NCBI RefSeq assembly: GCF_000282475.1
Contig: NZ_AKJF01000101.1
Span: 1-57,227 of the forward strand
Length of the DNA: 57,227 nucleotides
DNA from: Pseudomonas sp. GM78
Lineage (GTDB): Bacteria > Pseudomonadota > Gammaproteobacteria > Pseudomonadales > Pseudomonadaceae
Direction of reading: 5' to 3'
The position numbers and the translations under genes were made by a program. The notes under the pieces were generated by a model. The model saw only the letters and a list, made by a program, of their open reading frames with translations, was not told where the DNA came from and searched no databases. This document shows, piece after piece, positions 44,423-53,279 of this stretch; within the stretch, counting starts at the first letter, position 1, and each line of letters starts with the position of its first letter.

Positions 44423-47400
44423 ATGACGATTGATGATCATGGAATGTGTGTTTTCTCAGGTACCACGCCTGAGGTGACGACATCGAGATCTTCTACATTC
44501 ACGGACGATTACGTTATGGAAAACTCGTTAGCTCGCGTCAAACGTACAGCCAATGTCACCGTCAAATTGCCCGCACTCAGCCCGCCTTTCATCAGTGCGG
44601 ACGATGCGGCGCGGTTTGCTCATGAGGCCATTGGCAATAAAAGGGACCGGGAGTATGGCGGCGCCATTCTTCGGCATGAAGACGGTCGCTTCTTTGCGAC
44701 CCTGCCTATCGCGGGCGATACCGTATTATTTGATCATCAAACGATGATGTCGACGGATGCGCAAGGCAACTTCGTCCACCCTGCCGGCTTCAAGTGCTAT
44801 GCCTTTTATCATTCACATCCAGCACACACTGCCAAGGTAAAAGAGGCTAACCCGTCGTTCTCCGATGACTTTATTGCCGTGGTCATGAGTTTCTATTCGG
44901 AAGCCGACAAGTACTTCATCATCCATCACAGGGCTTTTGCCCCGGCTCACTATTTATCAGGGGCTGAGAACTGCCTGCTTAAATATGTGAGCAGCGGATC
45001 CGCTGCGGAGGATCAGGTAGCGAAAACCATCAGGGAGGGACGAGCGCCTGACTCATTCGCGAATTTTGAAGGGCCGATTCACGAGTTGGCGCAGGCGGGA
45101 ACCCTGGGCGTTGTTGTGCCCAACACAGTATGGGGCGGACGCAGAGGCCAGATTCACCCGCAATGGACCTTGAACACGCCTGTGACGACCTCCCGGACGC
45201 CCACGGAACAACCCTTCTGCACACGCGTGTTCGATCAGTCGGCCAAGGCCGTCGACGCTGTACTGGGCTTTGACGGTACCCCATCCGATGACGGCTGCAT
45301 GGGGTTCATCCTCAAGGCGGTAGGCAAGGATGAATATGTCGCCACCCAACCGCTGAGCGCCCTTACACCGTTGTTTTCGCCGATCGAACTATTCCCCCAG
45401 CGTGCCAATGGCGGGCCGAAGCTGCCTTCCAACTTCAGGCTCGACGGCATCTACTATCGGTCTCGACCGGTCGCGGCGCAACGGCCTCCCAGGCAAGCCT
45501 GGCTGTATGACAACTTCTTTTCCCCGCAGGAGCTCGCGGCGGCGATCGCTCAGTCGCGTACCGACACCTATCTGCTGGATAGCCAGCGCGGGTTGACCCT
45601 GCATATGCGGGCCAAGGGCAACGCGCTGTTGAGTTACCAATGCTCTGGATCCGCTGCCGAAACAGCACTGCTGTCGGCACAAGGCACGACCTTGCACAAC
45701 GAACTGAAGGCTGGAACCTTGAGCGCTTTCGACTTTGTCCTCAAGGTGGCTGCTGCCGGCAGGTTGACCGTCGTGGAAACTGGCGACGTGTGGGATAAAA
45801 CGGGGGTTGTGGAGCAGAACTGGCGGCCTTTCGAGCGTATTCACCAAGCGCTGGGCCCGGCCTTTCTATCGGCCGACGATGCTGCTCGTCATGTCCACGA
45901 ACAGTTGGGTGATGTGCGAACTCATGACTGTCTGGGTTATGTGCTTGAGCGTTCGGACGGCAAGTTTTTTGCCACGCAGCCGGTGCGATCGGAACAATGG
46001 CTTGAGGGTTGGGGGCTCCCCCATGCAGGGGGTGTATCGAGCAAACTGATTGAACTTCCCGGTTATCGATACAAGGGGCAATACCTTGCCAATGCCCAGA
46101 CCCAGGCTCGGGTCAAAGAGCTGAACCCTTCCTGGTCGGAGGATGAGATCAATTTGTATGTGAGCATGCCCTCGATTGGCGCCATAGCCGGCATCGCTTC
46201 ACAGACCGCCGTACCCGCGCTCTATCATTCAGGTGCTGGCGGCTCGTTGATCAAATATGTGTGCAGTCGCTCCCAGGAAGAACTCAACTTCAAGAATCTT
46301 TTGGCTGCCGCGTTGGCGGGTGACCATACCATCGGTAAACAGCTCGATGGGTATGATGGGTCGACAGAACAACTGGTTAAAAAACTGGTGAGGACCGGTG
46401 AGCTCAGCGTCATCGTTTCGAATCGGGCCTGGAGAGGCTCGCGCGGAAAAGTGCCAACGGCGTGGGTTGCCTATGAGCCTTTTGACTCCGCGTCACCTGT
46501 CGCCCCCGCGCTCAGCTGGGTCTTTCAGGATGCAGAAACGGCCGCGCAATTTGCCCATGACCAGATGTTGGCAAAACCCACGGTCAGGCAAGTTGCTTTT
46601 ATCCTCAAGAACTCCCAGGTCGAAGAGTACGTGGTCACCGATCCGGCCGTCATCGATGCCGCCAACAGTGCATTGCCGTTGTTTTCGCCCCTGCATGCCT
46701 TCGCTGTCGATGATGCCGGGAAGTTCAAACTCCCCGAGGGCTATGCCCTGCAGAGTATTTGCTACCTGTCTTTGCCTGACGCCAGTTCGGCACGTGAAGA
46801 AAAGTGGGTTTACGAATGTTTTGTTTCTCCCACGGATTTCGCATTGGCAGTCGGCACCTCCCGAGTCGGGAAACCGACTGGGTTTGCGCTCTACATAAGC
46901 ACCCGCGATCGCGCGCAGTTGAAGTACGTATTCTCCCAATCCGCACAGGAGAACCAGTTGTATGCGGTTAATCCGCATGGAATCGTCACGGACAACGGTG
47001 ATCAAGCCGATTTGCTCTCGGGAACACTGACGCCTTCGGCGTTCGTAAAACGGGTGGCAGCAGCGGGCGAGATGTCGGTGATTCAGACGGGCAGGCTCTG
47101 GGATGTAGCGGGCTCTGTGGATCAGAACTGGCAGCCTTTTGCGCTGCATCCGAAACCCGTCTTGAGCCCGTCATTTCTCACGGCAGATGATGCGGCTCGT
47201 TATGCGCACGAACGTATCGGCAATCAGCGCGACTACGAGTTCAGTGGCTATATCCTGCAACGTCAGGATCAGCGGTTTGTTGTGACCGAGCCGCTCGACA
47301 ACTTCAAGTTCGGACGATTCACACCAGGCGCCATCTACCCTGTGGATGCTTCCGGGAAAGCGATACTGCCTGAGCGGCATGTTCTTTATGGCGTGTATGC

Positions 47401-50400
47401 CTCGTGCCTGGCTTTGTCGATGTATGACCCGGACAAGATGCAACGCTACTCATGGACTCGGCAGCAGGCATGCATTGATGCGCAGATGTTCACCGATGTG
47501 GATATCCACACCATTGTGCAGAACCGCCATAGTGTTTCATTGGCCTATCTATCCACGGCTGAAGACTCCCTGATCGCCTATGACTGCAGTGGTTCCACGA
47601 CTGAAAGTGCGCTGCTCAAGCAAGTTGCGCCCGGGCCGCAGGGCAGTCTGCTCGCACAGGATCTGGCGAGCGGTGCGCTGGTGCCTGAAGACGTAGTCAA
47701 ACAACTGGCCGATGCGGGTGGCTTGCGGGTCGTCGTTGAGAGTGACTTGTGGGGCGCGCCGGGAATGGTTCCCGAATACTGGAAAGCCTTCCCCTCGGCC
47801 AAGGACCGTGCGGTGCCCGAGCAGGTGGCTTTTGGGGCGATATTTGCCAGCATGGACGCTGCCGCCAAGGATGCCCATCAGCGGGTACGGCGGCACGGCC
47901 CGGACCAGACCTGTTTTGGATTTATCCTCAAGCATAAAAGTAAAGAGGAGTACATCGTCAGCGAAACGGTGACTGCCAGCGACAAGCAGGCACTCTTTTC
48001 TCTGGCGAGCCTGTTCCGTACTCATGAAACCGGAGGCTTCGAGTATCCACAGGATTTCGACCTGAACGGCCTTTTTCATGCGCGGCAATGGATGCCCAAG
48101 GGGCTCGGTTCGACCGAGGCCTGGTTGGCGCAGCACTTCATTTCTTCGAGCGACCTGTATAAGGCCTTTTTTGAAGCTCGACGCAGGAAGCCCAAGGACG
48201 CGACTGCAGGGTTGCAGGTTTACATCTCGACCCTGGACAAGGCGCTTCTGAAGTATCAGACACCTGATTCAACGACCCTGTTCGACGCCCGGATTCAGCC
48301 CTCGGGAGCGGCCGAGGATGTTCATACGCAGCTGGCCAGTGGTCAGTTGTTGCCAAAGGACTTTGTCACCCGGGTGGCCACCCTGAGCTGGCTGACCGTC
48401 GTGGTGCCCAACGAATTCTGGGGCGAGCAGGGTACCGCCAGGTTGACGGAGGATTGGGAGCCTTACCCACAGAACATCCGGCGAGCCCTGAGCCCGGCGT
48501 TCATCTGCGAAGCCGATGCCGTCCGGTACGCCTATCGATTGCTGGGTAATCGGCGCGACAAAATTTACGGGGGGCTGATTCTCAGAAGTATCGACGGCTT
48601 GTTCGTTGCAACCGAGCCTATGGAGGTACCGACAGAGAACTTCGATCCCGTCTGGATTTTACCGGACGAACATTTCAGCAAGGGCCTGCGAGCCCCGGGA
48701 TGTTCAATCGTAGGCCGCTATCGCTCGCGCGCACTCACGGAGTATCCGTTCCAGTTAACGGGGTTGGAGAAGGGCGTTTATCGCAACTTGCTTTCTACCG
48801 AGGTGCTGTCAACGGCGCTCGCTTCGTCTCAGCTCTGGAACCATGAGTACCTGTTCGGCCCGGATGGTTCACTGATCAGTTTCACTTTGCTTGATGAGGA
48901 CCGGGATCTGTTGACTACGTCGCTCAAGAACGAGTTGACAGCCCGCGTCACACTGCTGGAAAACCAACTCGCGCCCTCCACCGATTCCCCCCATGATCCT
49001 TGGAGCAACTTGATCGAACGGCGAATTCGCAATGGCGCTGCCACCCCCACGGAATTCGTCACTCAGTTGGTCAAGGCCGCAGCAGTGCATGTACTGGAGA
49101 GTTCCAACCTCTGGGGCCCTGTCCAGAAACTGCATGCCGGCTGGCAGCCGCTGACGTCTGGATACTCCAGCCCCGAGACTGCCCGATTTGCCTTGGTTGA
49201 TCGGACATTGAGCCCGACGTTTGAACATATGGATGATGCCGTGCATTACGCCCATGAGCGTGCGGGCAGGCGTGAACATATGTCCTATGGCTTGATCCTG
49301 AAGTCGTCGCGTCGCGGCCATTTCGTGACAAGTTTGCCGGTCGTAGCTGATGAGCTGAAGTTTGCGTTCGACCGGGTATTTCCCAATGGAGTACTGCCCA
49401 CCGGGTATACGGTGCAGGGGCTCTATGTGTGCGCGCCGGCGCGACAGCCTGATGAACTGCCGAGTCACGATGTGTACTACAGTTTTGTTCCGCCGTCGGT
49501 ATTGGCGACAGCCTTGGCGGCCGTCGGTATTCCGGGGCAGGCACTCAGGTTCCAGCCGCTGTACCTGTCTTGCGCCGATGGCGCCTTGCTCAAATACGAG
49601 GCCGTACGCCTGGACAGCGATCTGCAGTTTGGCAGCGGGTTGAGGGCCTATGTGAAAACCCTGCAAGAGGATGGGGACCCCGCGCAATACATCCGCAAAG
49701 TCATAGCGGCCGGTTATCTCAGTGTGTTGGTCAGCAGCCCGGTATGGGCCTCCACGGGGCGTGCGATCTTCAACTGGCAGCCCCGGCAAATATCATCGTA
49801 CGTATCCAATAATGAACGATTGCCACTGGGACCCCTGTGCTTGCACCCGGACGATGCTGCGCGCCAGGTGTGGCGCCTGAGAAGGGTTTATCACGGCAAA
49901 GCCTATCTGGGGGCGATTCTGAGGAACGAAGCCACTCACACTTTTGTGGCTGTTCAGCCGTTGAACGATACCGGCTCCAGCGTGGTGCTCGGTGAGGCTT
50001 ATCGCCGTCTCTTTTCCGGGGTCATGAACACCAGCCTTCCAGCCTCCAACAAGTATCCCACCGGATACGAGGTCATGGGGGTGCAGCAAATCTACAAGCT
50101 GGACGACACCCCGCATAATTTCAGCACTCATTATGAAAAAGCTCTGTACCGCAATTTCATTGCACACGGTGAAATTCGCGCAGTCATAGACAAGTTGAGA
50201 GTGGATAACGTCCCTGATGCCCGCTACTACCTGACCCCTCGAAACGGCGCCTTGCTTGCGTATGCACCCGGTTATTCCACGAACGAAAGCGAAGTCTTGT
50301 TCAACGATTGGCAAGACGTGGAAAACGGCGTCACCCGTTCCAAACTCCAGGAAGTTCTCGGGACTCTGGCGAAACGGGGCAGGTTCTACGTTCTGGAACC

Positions 50401-50485
50401 TGATAAATTCTGGCAACCGCGTGGCCAACTCGCCACGAAAGAGATTCGCGAATTAAGCAGGAGAGGAGACTCGAATCCTTCCTGA
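44423..50485 (+). CDS. Giant protein of nine tandem DUF4329-like units
   Basis: 2020 residues without signal peptide or membrane segment. About nine units of roughly 215 residues start near residues 51, 267, 476, 691, 914, 1135, 1356, 1595 and 1802. Each has an N-half DDAARxAHExxGxxRD…ILRxxDGxFxATxP and a C-half with a LLKYxxSGSxxE segment, then AGxLxVVxxxxWG…WxP. Units 2, 4 and 6 form a second subtype (GFILK…EEYVAT…LFSP). Only unit 1 keeps a JAB/JAMM-like H130-S-H132-P…S-x-x-D pattern; the others have lost it. DUF4329 otherwise occurs in RHS/toxin contexts. The start is uncertain (44423, 44444 or 44516; none has a strong ribosome site). Confidence 0.8.
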   Translation: MTIDDHGMCVFSGTTPEVTTSRSSTFTDDYVMENSLARVKRTANVTVKLPALSPPFISADDAARFAHEAIGNKRDREYGGAILRHEDGRFFATLPIAGDTVLFDHQTMMSTDAQGNFVHPAGFKCYAFYHSHPAHTAKVKEANPSFSDDFIAVVMSFYSEADKYFIIHHRAFAPAHYLSGAENCLLKYVSSGSAAEDQVAKTIREGRAPDSFANFEGPIHELAQAGTLGVVVPNTVWGGRRGQIHPQWTLNTPVTTSRTPTEQPFCTRVFDQSAKAVDAVLGFDGTPSDDGCMGFILKAVGKDEYVATQPLSALTPLFSPIELFPQRANGGPKLPSNFRLDGIYYRSRPVAAQRPPRQAWLYDNFFSPQELAAAIAQSRTDTYLLDSQRGLTLHMRAKGNALLSYQCSGSAAETALLSAQGTTLHNELKAGTLSAFDFVLKVAAAGRLTVVETGDVWDKTGVVEQNWRPFERIHQALGPAFLSADDAARHVHEQLGDVRTHDCLGYVLERSDGKFFATQPVRSEQWLEGWGLPHAGGVSSKLIELPGYRYKGQYLANAQTQARVKELNPSWSEDEINLYVSMPSIGAIAGIASQTAVPALYHSGAGGSLIKYVCSRSQEELNFKNLLAAALAGDHTIGKQLDGYDGSTEQLVKKLVRTGELSVIVSNRAWRGSRGKVPTAWVAYEPFDSASPVAPALSWVFQDAETAAQFAHDQMLAKPTVRQVAFILKNSQVEEYVVTDPAVIDAANSALPLFSPLHAFAVDDAGKFKLPEGYALQSICYLSLPDASSAREEKWVYECFVSPTDFALAVGTSRVGKPTGFALYISTRDRAQLKYVFSQSAQENQLYAVNPHGIVTDNGDQADLLSGTLTPSAFVKRVAAAGEMSVIQTGRLWDVAGSVDQNWQPFALHPKPVLSPSFLTADDAARYAHERIGNQRDYEFSGYILQRQDQRFVVTEPLDNFKFGRFTPGAIYPVDASGKAILPERHVLYGVYASCLALSMYDPDKMQRYSWTRQQACIDAQMFTDVDIHTIVQNRHSVSLAYLSTAEDSLIAYDCSGSTTESALLKQVAPGPQGSLLAQDLASGALVPEDVVKQLADAGGLRVVVESDLWGAPGMVPEYWKAFPSAKDRAVPEQVAFGAIFASMDAAAKDAHQRVRRHGPDQTCFGFILKHKSKEEYIVSETVTASDKQALFSLASLFRTHETGGFEYPQDFDLNGLFHARQWMPKGLGSTEAWLAQHFISSSDLYKAFFEARRRKPKDATAGLQVYISTLDKALLKYQTPDSTTLFDARIQPSGAAEDVHTQLASGQLLPKDFVTRVATLSWLTVVVPNEFWGEQGTARLTEDWEPYPQNIRRALSPAFICEADAVRYAYRLLGNRRDKIYGGLILRSIDGLFVATEPMEVPTENFDPVWILPDEHFSKGLRAPGCSIVGRYRSRALTEYPFQLTGLEKGVYRNLLSTEVLSTALASSQLWNHEYLFGPDGSLISFTLLDEDRDLLTTSLKNELTARVTLLENQLAPSTDSPHDPWSNLIERRIRNGAATPTEFVTQLVKAAAVHVLESSNLWGPVQKLHAGWQPLTSGYSSPETARFALVDRTLSPTFEHMDDAVHYAHERAGRREHMSYGLILKSSRRGHFVTSLPVVADELKFAFDRVFPNGVLPTGYTVQGLYVCAPARQPDELPSHDVYYSFVPPSVLATALAAVGIPGQALRFQPLYLSCADGALLKYEAVRLDSDLQFGSGLRAYVKTLQEDGDPAQYIRKVIAAGYLSVLVSSPVWASTGRAIFNWQPRQISSYVSNNERLPLGPLCLHPDDAARQVWRLRRVYHGKAYLGAILRNEATHTFVAVQPLNDTGSSVVLGEAYRRLFSGVMNTSLPASNKYPTGYEVMGVQQIYKLDDTPHNFSTHYEKALYRNFIAHGEIRAVIDKLRVDNVPDARYYLTPRNGALLAYAPGYSTNESEVLFNDWQDVENGVTRSKLQEVLGTLAKRGRFYVLEPDKFWQPRGQLATKEIRELSRRGDSNPS

Positions 50486-50506
50486 ATGGGGGCGCGCTTC
50501 ACAATG

Positions 50507-50536
50507 AGCCCCTCCCGTGTTTGAAAGGGAGGGGCT
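50507..50536 (+). terminator. Hairpin after the DUF4329 repeat gene
   Basis: Perfect 10-bp stem AGCCCCTCCC / GGGAGGGGCT with a 10-nt loop between the convergent stops at 50485 and 50564. U-tract poor on both strands. Confidence 0.6.
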
Positions 50537-50563
50537 TGCAGCGCGCCGCGCTTCAGGACCTGA

Positions 50564-51982
50564 TCAGGGCTGTTCGAGTAACTGACCCAAAGTTGCCAGC
50601 GCCTGCTCGATCTGCGGCGAAAATGGCGTGCCACAGCCTATTCTCAGGCAATGAGCAAACCCTGGGGTGTTGGAAAAGATATCCCCAGGCAAAATCTGTA
50701 TCCCCCTCTTCAACGCCTCGTGGAACAAGCCCATCGATGAGTAGCCGGATGGCAGTTCCACCCATAACAGCGTGCCGCCCCGAGGCTCAGTGACGCGAGT
50801 ACCTGGGGGGAAATGCTGCAGGATCGCGCTGCTGATCTGCTGGCGCTGCTGCATAAGGGTCTTCCTCAGCCGCCGCAGGTAACGTTCGTAGGACGGGGTC
50901 TTCATGAAGGCACTGACCGCCAACTGCGACAGCGTCTCGCAGCCCCTCGATTGACTGTGCTTGAGCATCTCCACGCGGTCATGCCACCTGCCGGCGCTGA
51001 TCCAGCCCAGGCGCACGCCGGGGGCTAGGGTTTTGTTCAGGGAGGCGCAGTAAATCAGGTTATCGCTGCGGTCCCAGTGTTTGAGCGTGGACAGCGGTTG
51101 CTCGGTGTCCACCAGGTCGCCATAGGTGTCGTCTTCGATCAGCACCGTGCCGTGTTCGGAGCACAGCTGCACCAGTCGTGCCTTGTGCGAGTCGGGCATG
51201 ATACTGCCTAGCGGGTTTTGCAGATTGGGCATGACAATCAAGGCGTGGATCCGCTCGGGGCCGCGTAGTATCTGCTCCAGGGCAATCAGATTGATCCCGC
51301 AGTGCGCCGTCGCCGGCACCTCCCGCACGCGCAGGCTCAGGCTTTCGAGAATCTGCAGCAGGCCGTGGAAAGTCGGCGACTCGACAGCGACGGTATCGCC
51401 CGGTTGGGTGACGGCGCGCAGGGCCAGGTTCAGGGCCTCAGATGCGCCGTTGGTGATCACGATCTGCTCTGCACTCAGCTGGGTTTTGCAGGTCAAGGCC
51501 CGGCGGGCGAGGATGTTGCGCAGTGCCAGGTTGCCGCAGGTTGGCCCGGTCCTCCCCAGCAACTGCGGGTCCTGGCGCAACGCCTTGGCCATGTGGTCCT
51601 GGAGGATTTTCAGCGGGTAGAGTTGCGGCGCGCAGTAGGGGCTGGCGAAATTGACCTTGATGGTCGCGCGCTGGCTGGCCTTGAGCACCGACGACACCTG
51701 TTGGTGAATGCCCACATACGCACCGGCATCCGGCACCACCAGGGGAATGGGGCGGGGCGGGGTGTCGGGCTGGCGGATGTAGTTGCCCGAGCGCGGGCGC
51801 GCCTCCAGCACACCCTGGCCCTCCAGCTCCCGGCACACTTGCACCGCAGTCGACAGGCTGACGGCGTGCTTCTCCATCATGAGGCGGATGGAGGGAAAGC
51901 GTTCGCCGGTTTTCAAGGTGCCGCTGCGGATCGCGTCGAGGTAGTGGTTGGCTAACTGACGGTACAGGGGAAGTGTGTTCAT
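50564..51982 (-). CDS. MocR-family (GntR-HTH/aminotransferase) regulator
   Basis: 472-residue PLP-dependent regulator. The GntR winged helix is at about 5-75 (LKTGERFPSIRLMMEKHAVSLSTAVQVCREL), and the aminotransferase-like domain follows with the PLP lysine in YCASLNKTLAPGVRLGWI and the TNGASEALNLALRAV segment. It is the same length as the MocR at 33415-34833 but clearly diverged from it, so not a recent duplicate. A CCTCAG-N11-CTGAGG dyad sits 6 bp before its start. No divergent target gene adjoins it; targets unknown. Confidence 0.92.
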   Translation of the reverse strand: MNTLPLYRQLANHYLDAIRSGTLKTGERFPSIRLMMEKHAVSLSTAVQVCRELEGQGVLEARPRSGNYIRQPDTPPRPIPLVVPDAGAYVGIHQQVSSVLKASQRATIKVNFASPYCAPQLYPLKILQDHMAKALRQDPQLLGRTGPTCGNLALRNILARRALTCKTQLSAEQIVITNGASEALNLALRAVTQPGDTVAVESPTFHGLLQILESLSLRVREVPATAHCGINLIALEQILRGPERIHALIVMPNLQNPLGSIMPDSHKARLVQLCSEHGTVLIEDDTYGDLVDTEQPLSTLKHWDRSDNLIYCASLNKTLAPGVRLGWISAGRWHDRVEMLKHSQSRGCETLSQLAVSAFMKTPSYERYLRRLRKTLMQQRQQISSAILQHFPPGTRVTEPRGGTLLWVELPSGYSSMGLFHEALKRGIQILPGDIFSNTPGFAHCLRIGCGTPFSPQIEQALATLGQLLEQP

Positions 51983-51987
51983 ACAGG

Positions 51988-52010
51988 CCTCAGCAATTGC
52001 ACCACTGAGG
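51988..52010. promoter_or_regulatory. Dyad upstream of the second MocR gene
   Basis: CCTCAG-N11-CTGAGG, 6 bp before the start codon, at a position suited to autoregulation. The arms are short, so chance is not excluded. Confidence 0.3.
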
Positions 52011-52133
52011 TCCTGATCTGGACAGTGAGTTGACGCTCCCCGCAGGCGGACCCATGGTGCTCAAGGGTTAAGGGAAGTGTGATGTTGTTTTGATACTGGA
52101 ACAGTAGTCGCGGACTTGCCTGAATCGCAGGCA

Positions 52134-52162
52134 ATAAAAAGCCCCGCACGAGGGCGGGGCTT
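52134..52162 (-). terminator. Intrinsic terminator after the 52.2-52.9 kb gene
   Basis: Minus-strand GCCCCGC / GCGGGGC stem with a 6-nt loop followed by five U, about 45 bp after the stop at 52205. Confidence 0.9.
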
Positions 52163-52204
52163 GGGGGATGCTTGAACTAGCGAAGCATTCGGGGCGCGGG
52201 CGTG

Positions 52205-52909
52205 TTACTGCGCGGCGATAGTGAAGCCATCGAAGGCGGTCTGTTGTTGCAGCGCGGTGATGATGTTCTTGCGGTTGATCGCCTGTTCGGTGCCGTTGTT
52301 GTCCAGGAACGTTTCGCTTTCCAGCTCCGCTTCATCGCCTTCGCCAACGAAGGTGAAACCGAGGAACTCCAGGGCTTCACGGTCGACGTTCAGGCGCGAG
52401 CGCGGGGTGCGCAACGGCAAGGTGACGCTGATGCCGTCCTTGCTGATGGTGAACACTTCGAGTTCTTTTTTCGCCTTGGCGGCTTTGCTCTTGCCGCCGC
52501 TCGGGTTGCTGATGGCCTGGTGGGTCTGGTTCAGCACCTTCAGGGCCAGGCCGTAGACGATTTCCTGGAACGCCGGGTCGTCCTTGAAGCTGGACAGGAT
52601 GCGGCTGATCGGGAACTTGCTGCTCAGGTCTTCTAGGGCGGCGATGTCGGCGGCCTCGGCGTCCTTGAGCTGCTTGAGCTCACCCATCAGTTCGTAGGCC
52701 TTGTCATCGTCGAAGCTGTCGTGGGCCTGGCGGATCGCGGCGCGCAGCTCGCGGATCTGCTCGCTTTCGCGGGTGGACTGGAAAGCGTCCAGGACCATCT
52801 CGCTGATGGTCTTGGCCTGTGGCACATGCTGTGAAAGATTGATGGAGTTTTCGTATTCCGCTTTGGACGACAAGGTGACTACGGATTCAGCGGTGTTGGA
52901 ATCGGACAT
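52205..52909 (-). CDS. Hypothetical soluble protein
   Basis: 234 residues, family not recognised. The N-terminal 120 residues are acidic and predicted helical by eye, with a possible coiled coil (SEQIRELRAAIRQAHDSFDDDKAYELMGELKQLKDAEAADI region, about 50-95). A Ser/Lys-rich linker (SGGKSKAAKAKKE) follows, and the C-terminal 80 residues look beta-rich (FTISKDGISVTLPLR, LGFTFVGEGDEAELESETF). No signal peptide or membrane segment. It is monocistronic with its own terminator, and normal codon use suggests a real core-type gene. Confidence 0.75.
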   Translation of the reverse strand: MSDSNTAESVVTLSSKAEYENSINLSQHVPQAKTISEMVLDAFQSTRESEQIRELRAAIRQAHDSFDDDKAYELMGELKQLKDAEAADIAALEDLSSKFPISRILSSFKDDPAFQEIVYGLALKVLNQTHQAISNPSGGKSKAAKAKKELEVFTISKDGISVTLPLRTPRSRLNVDREALEFLGFTFVGEGDEAELESETFLDNNGTEQAINRKNIITALQQQTAFDGFTIAAQ

Positions 52910-53040
52910 TGAAATTTCACTACTTCTTTGAACTTGAATAGAGGCGAGAAAGCCCGGGGGGCTTTTTCAGGCCGACTAATCTATTGGACCGGGGCGCGGT
53001 TGTCACGGAGCAACAGGCGGCTGGTCAATTTTTTGCCTCT

Positions 53041-53136
53041 CTGTAGGAGCGAGCCTGCTCGCGATGGACGACAGAACACCGCGGGGCGTCAGGCTGCCAG
53101 CGTTATCGTTGAAGTCCATCGCGAGCATGCTCGCGA
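53041..53136. repeat. Paired REP element downstream of the RHS-core gene
   Basis: Inverted repeat with CCTGCTCGCGATGGAC and GTCCATCGCGAGCATG arms. The outer part is diverged on the right side (CTGTAGGAGC has no matching arm), so this copy is decaying. Confidence 0.8.
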
Positions 53137-53189
53137 AGCGATAGTGAGGTCAACGCAACTTTCGATCTTGTCAGAGCACCTGAAACTCA

Positions 53190-53220
53190 AACCGGCGGCT
53201 GATGTTGATGACCGCCGGGT
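53190..53220 (-). terminator. Hairpin downstream of the RHS-core gene
   Basis: Minus-strand CCGGCGG / CCGCCGG stem with a 13-nt loop followed by TTTGAGTTT, 60-90 bp after the stop at 53280. Confidence 0.55.
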
Positions 53221-53279
53221 GGCACAAGCCCAGATAATCGAGGCAGTAAACATTGCTGCCAACGGTAATCTAAACAGGT

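Larger units (their letters stand above)
52910..53279. other. Intergenic region holding a REP pair and a terminator
   Basis: 370 bp between two minus-strand genes. It contains the paired REP element at 53041-53136 and a hairpin at 53190-53220, and no coding frame. The promoter of the gene starting at 52909 should lie in 52920-53030, but no clear motif is seen. Confidence 0.6.

Noticed and set aside
33415-51982. Possible genomic island with integrase-defined ends
   Set aside because: No integrase, tRNA attachment site or flanking direct repeats were seen. Acquisition of the cluster remains possible but the borders are not supported.
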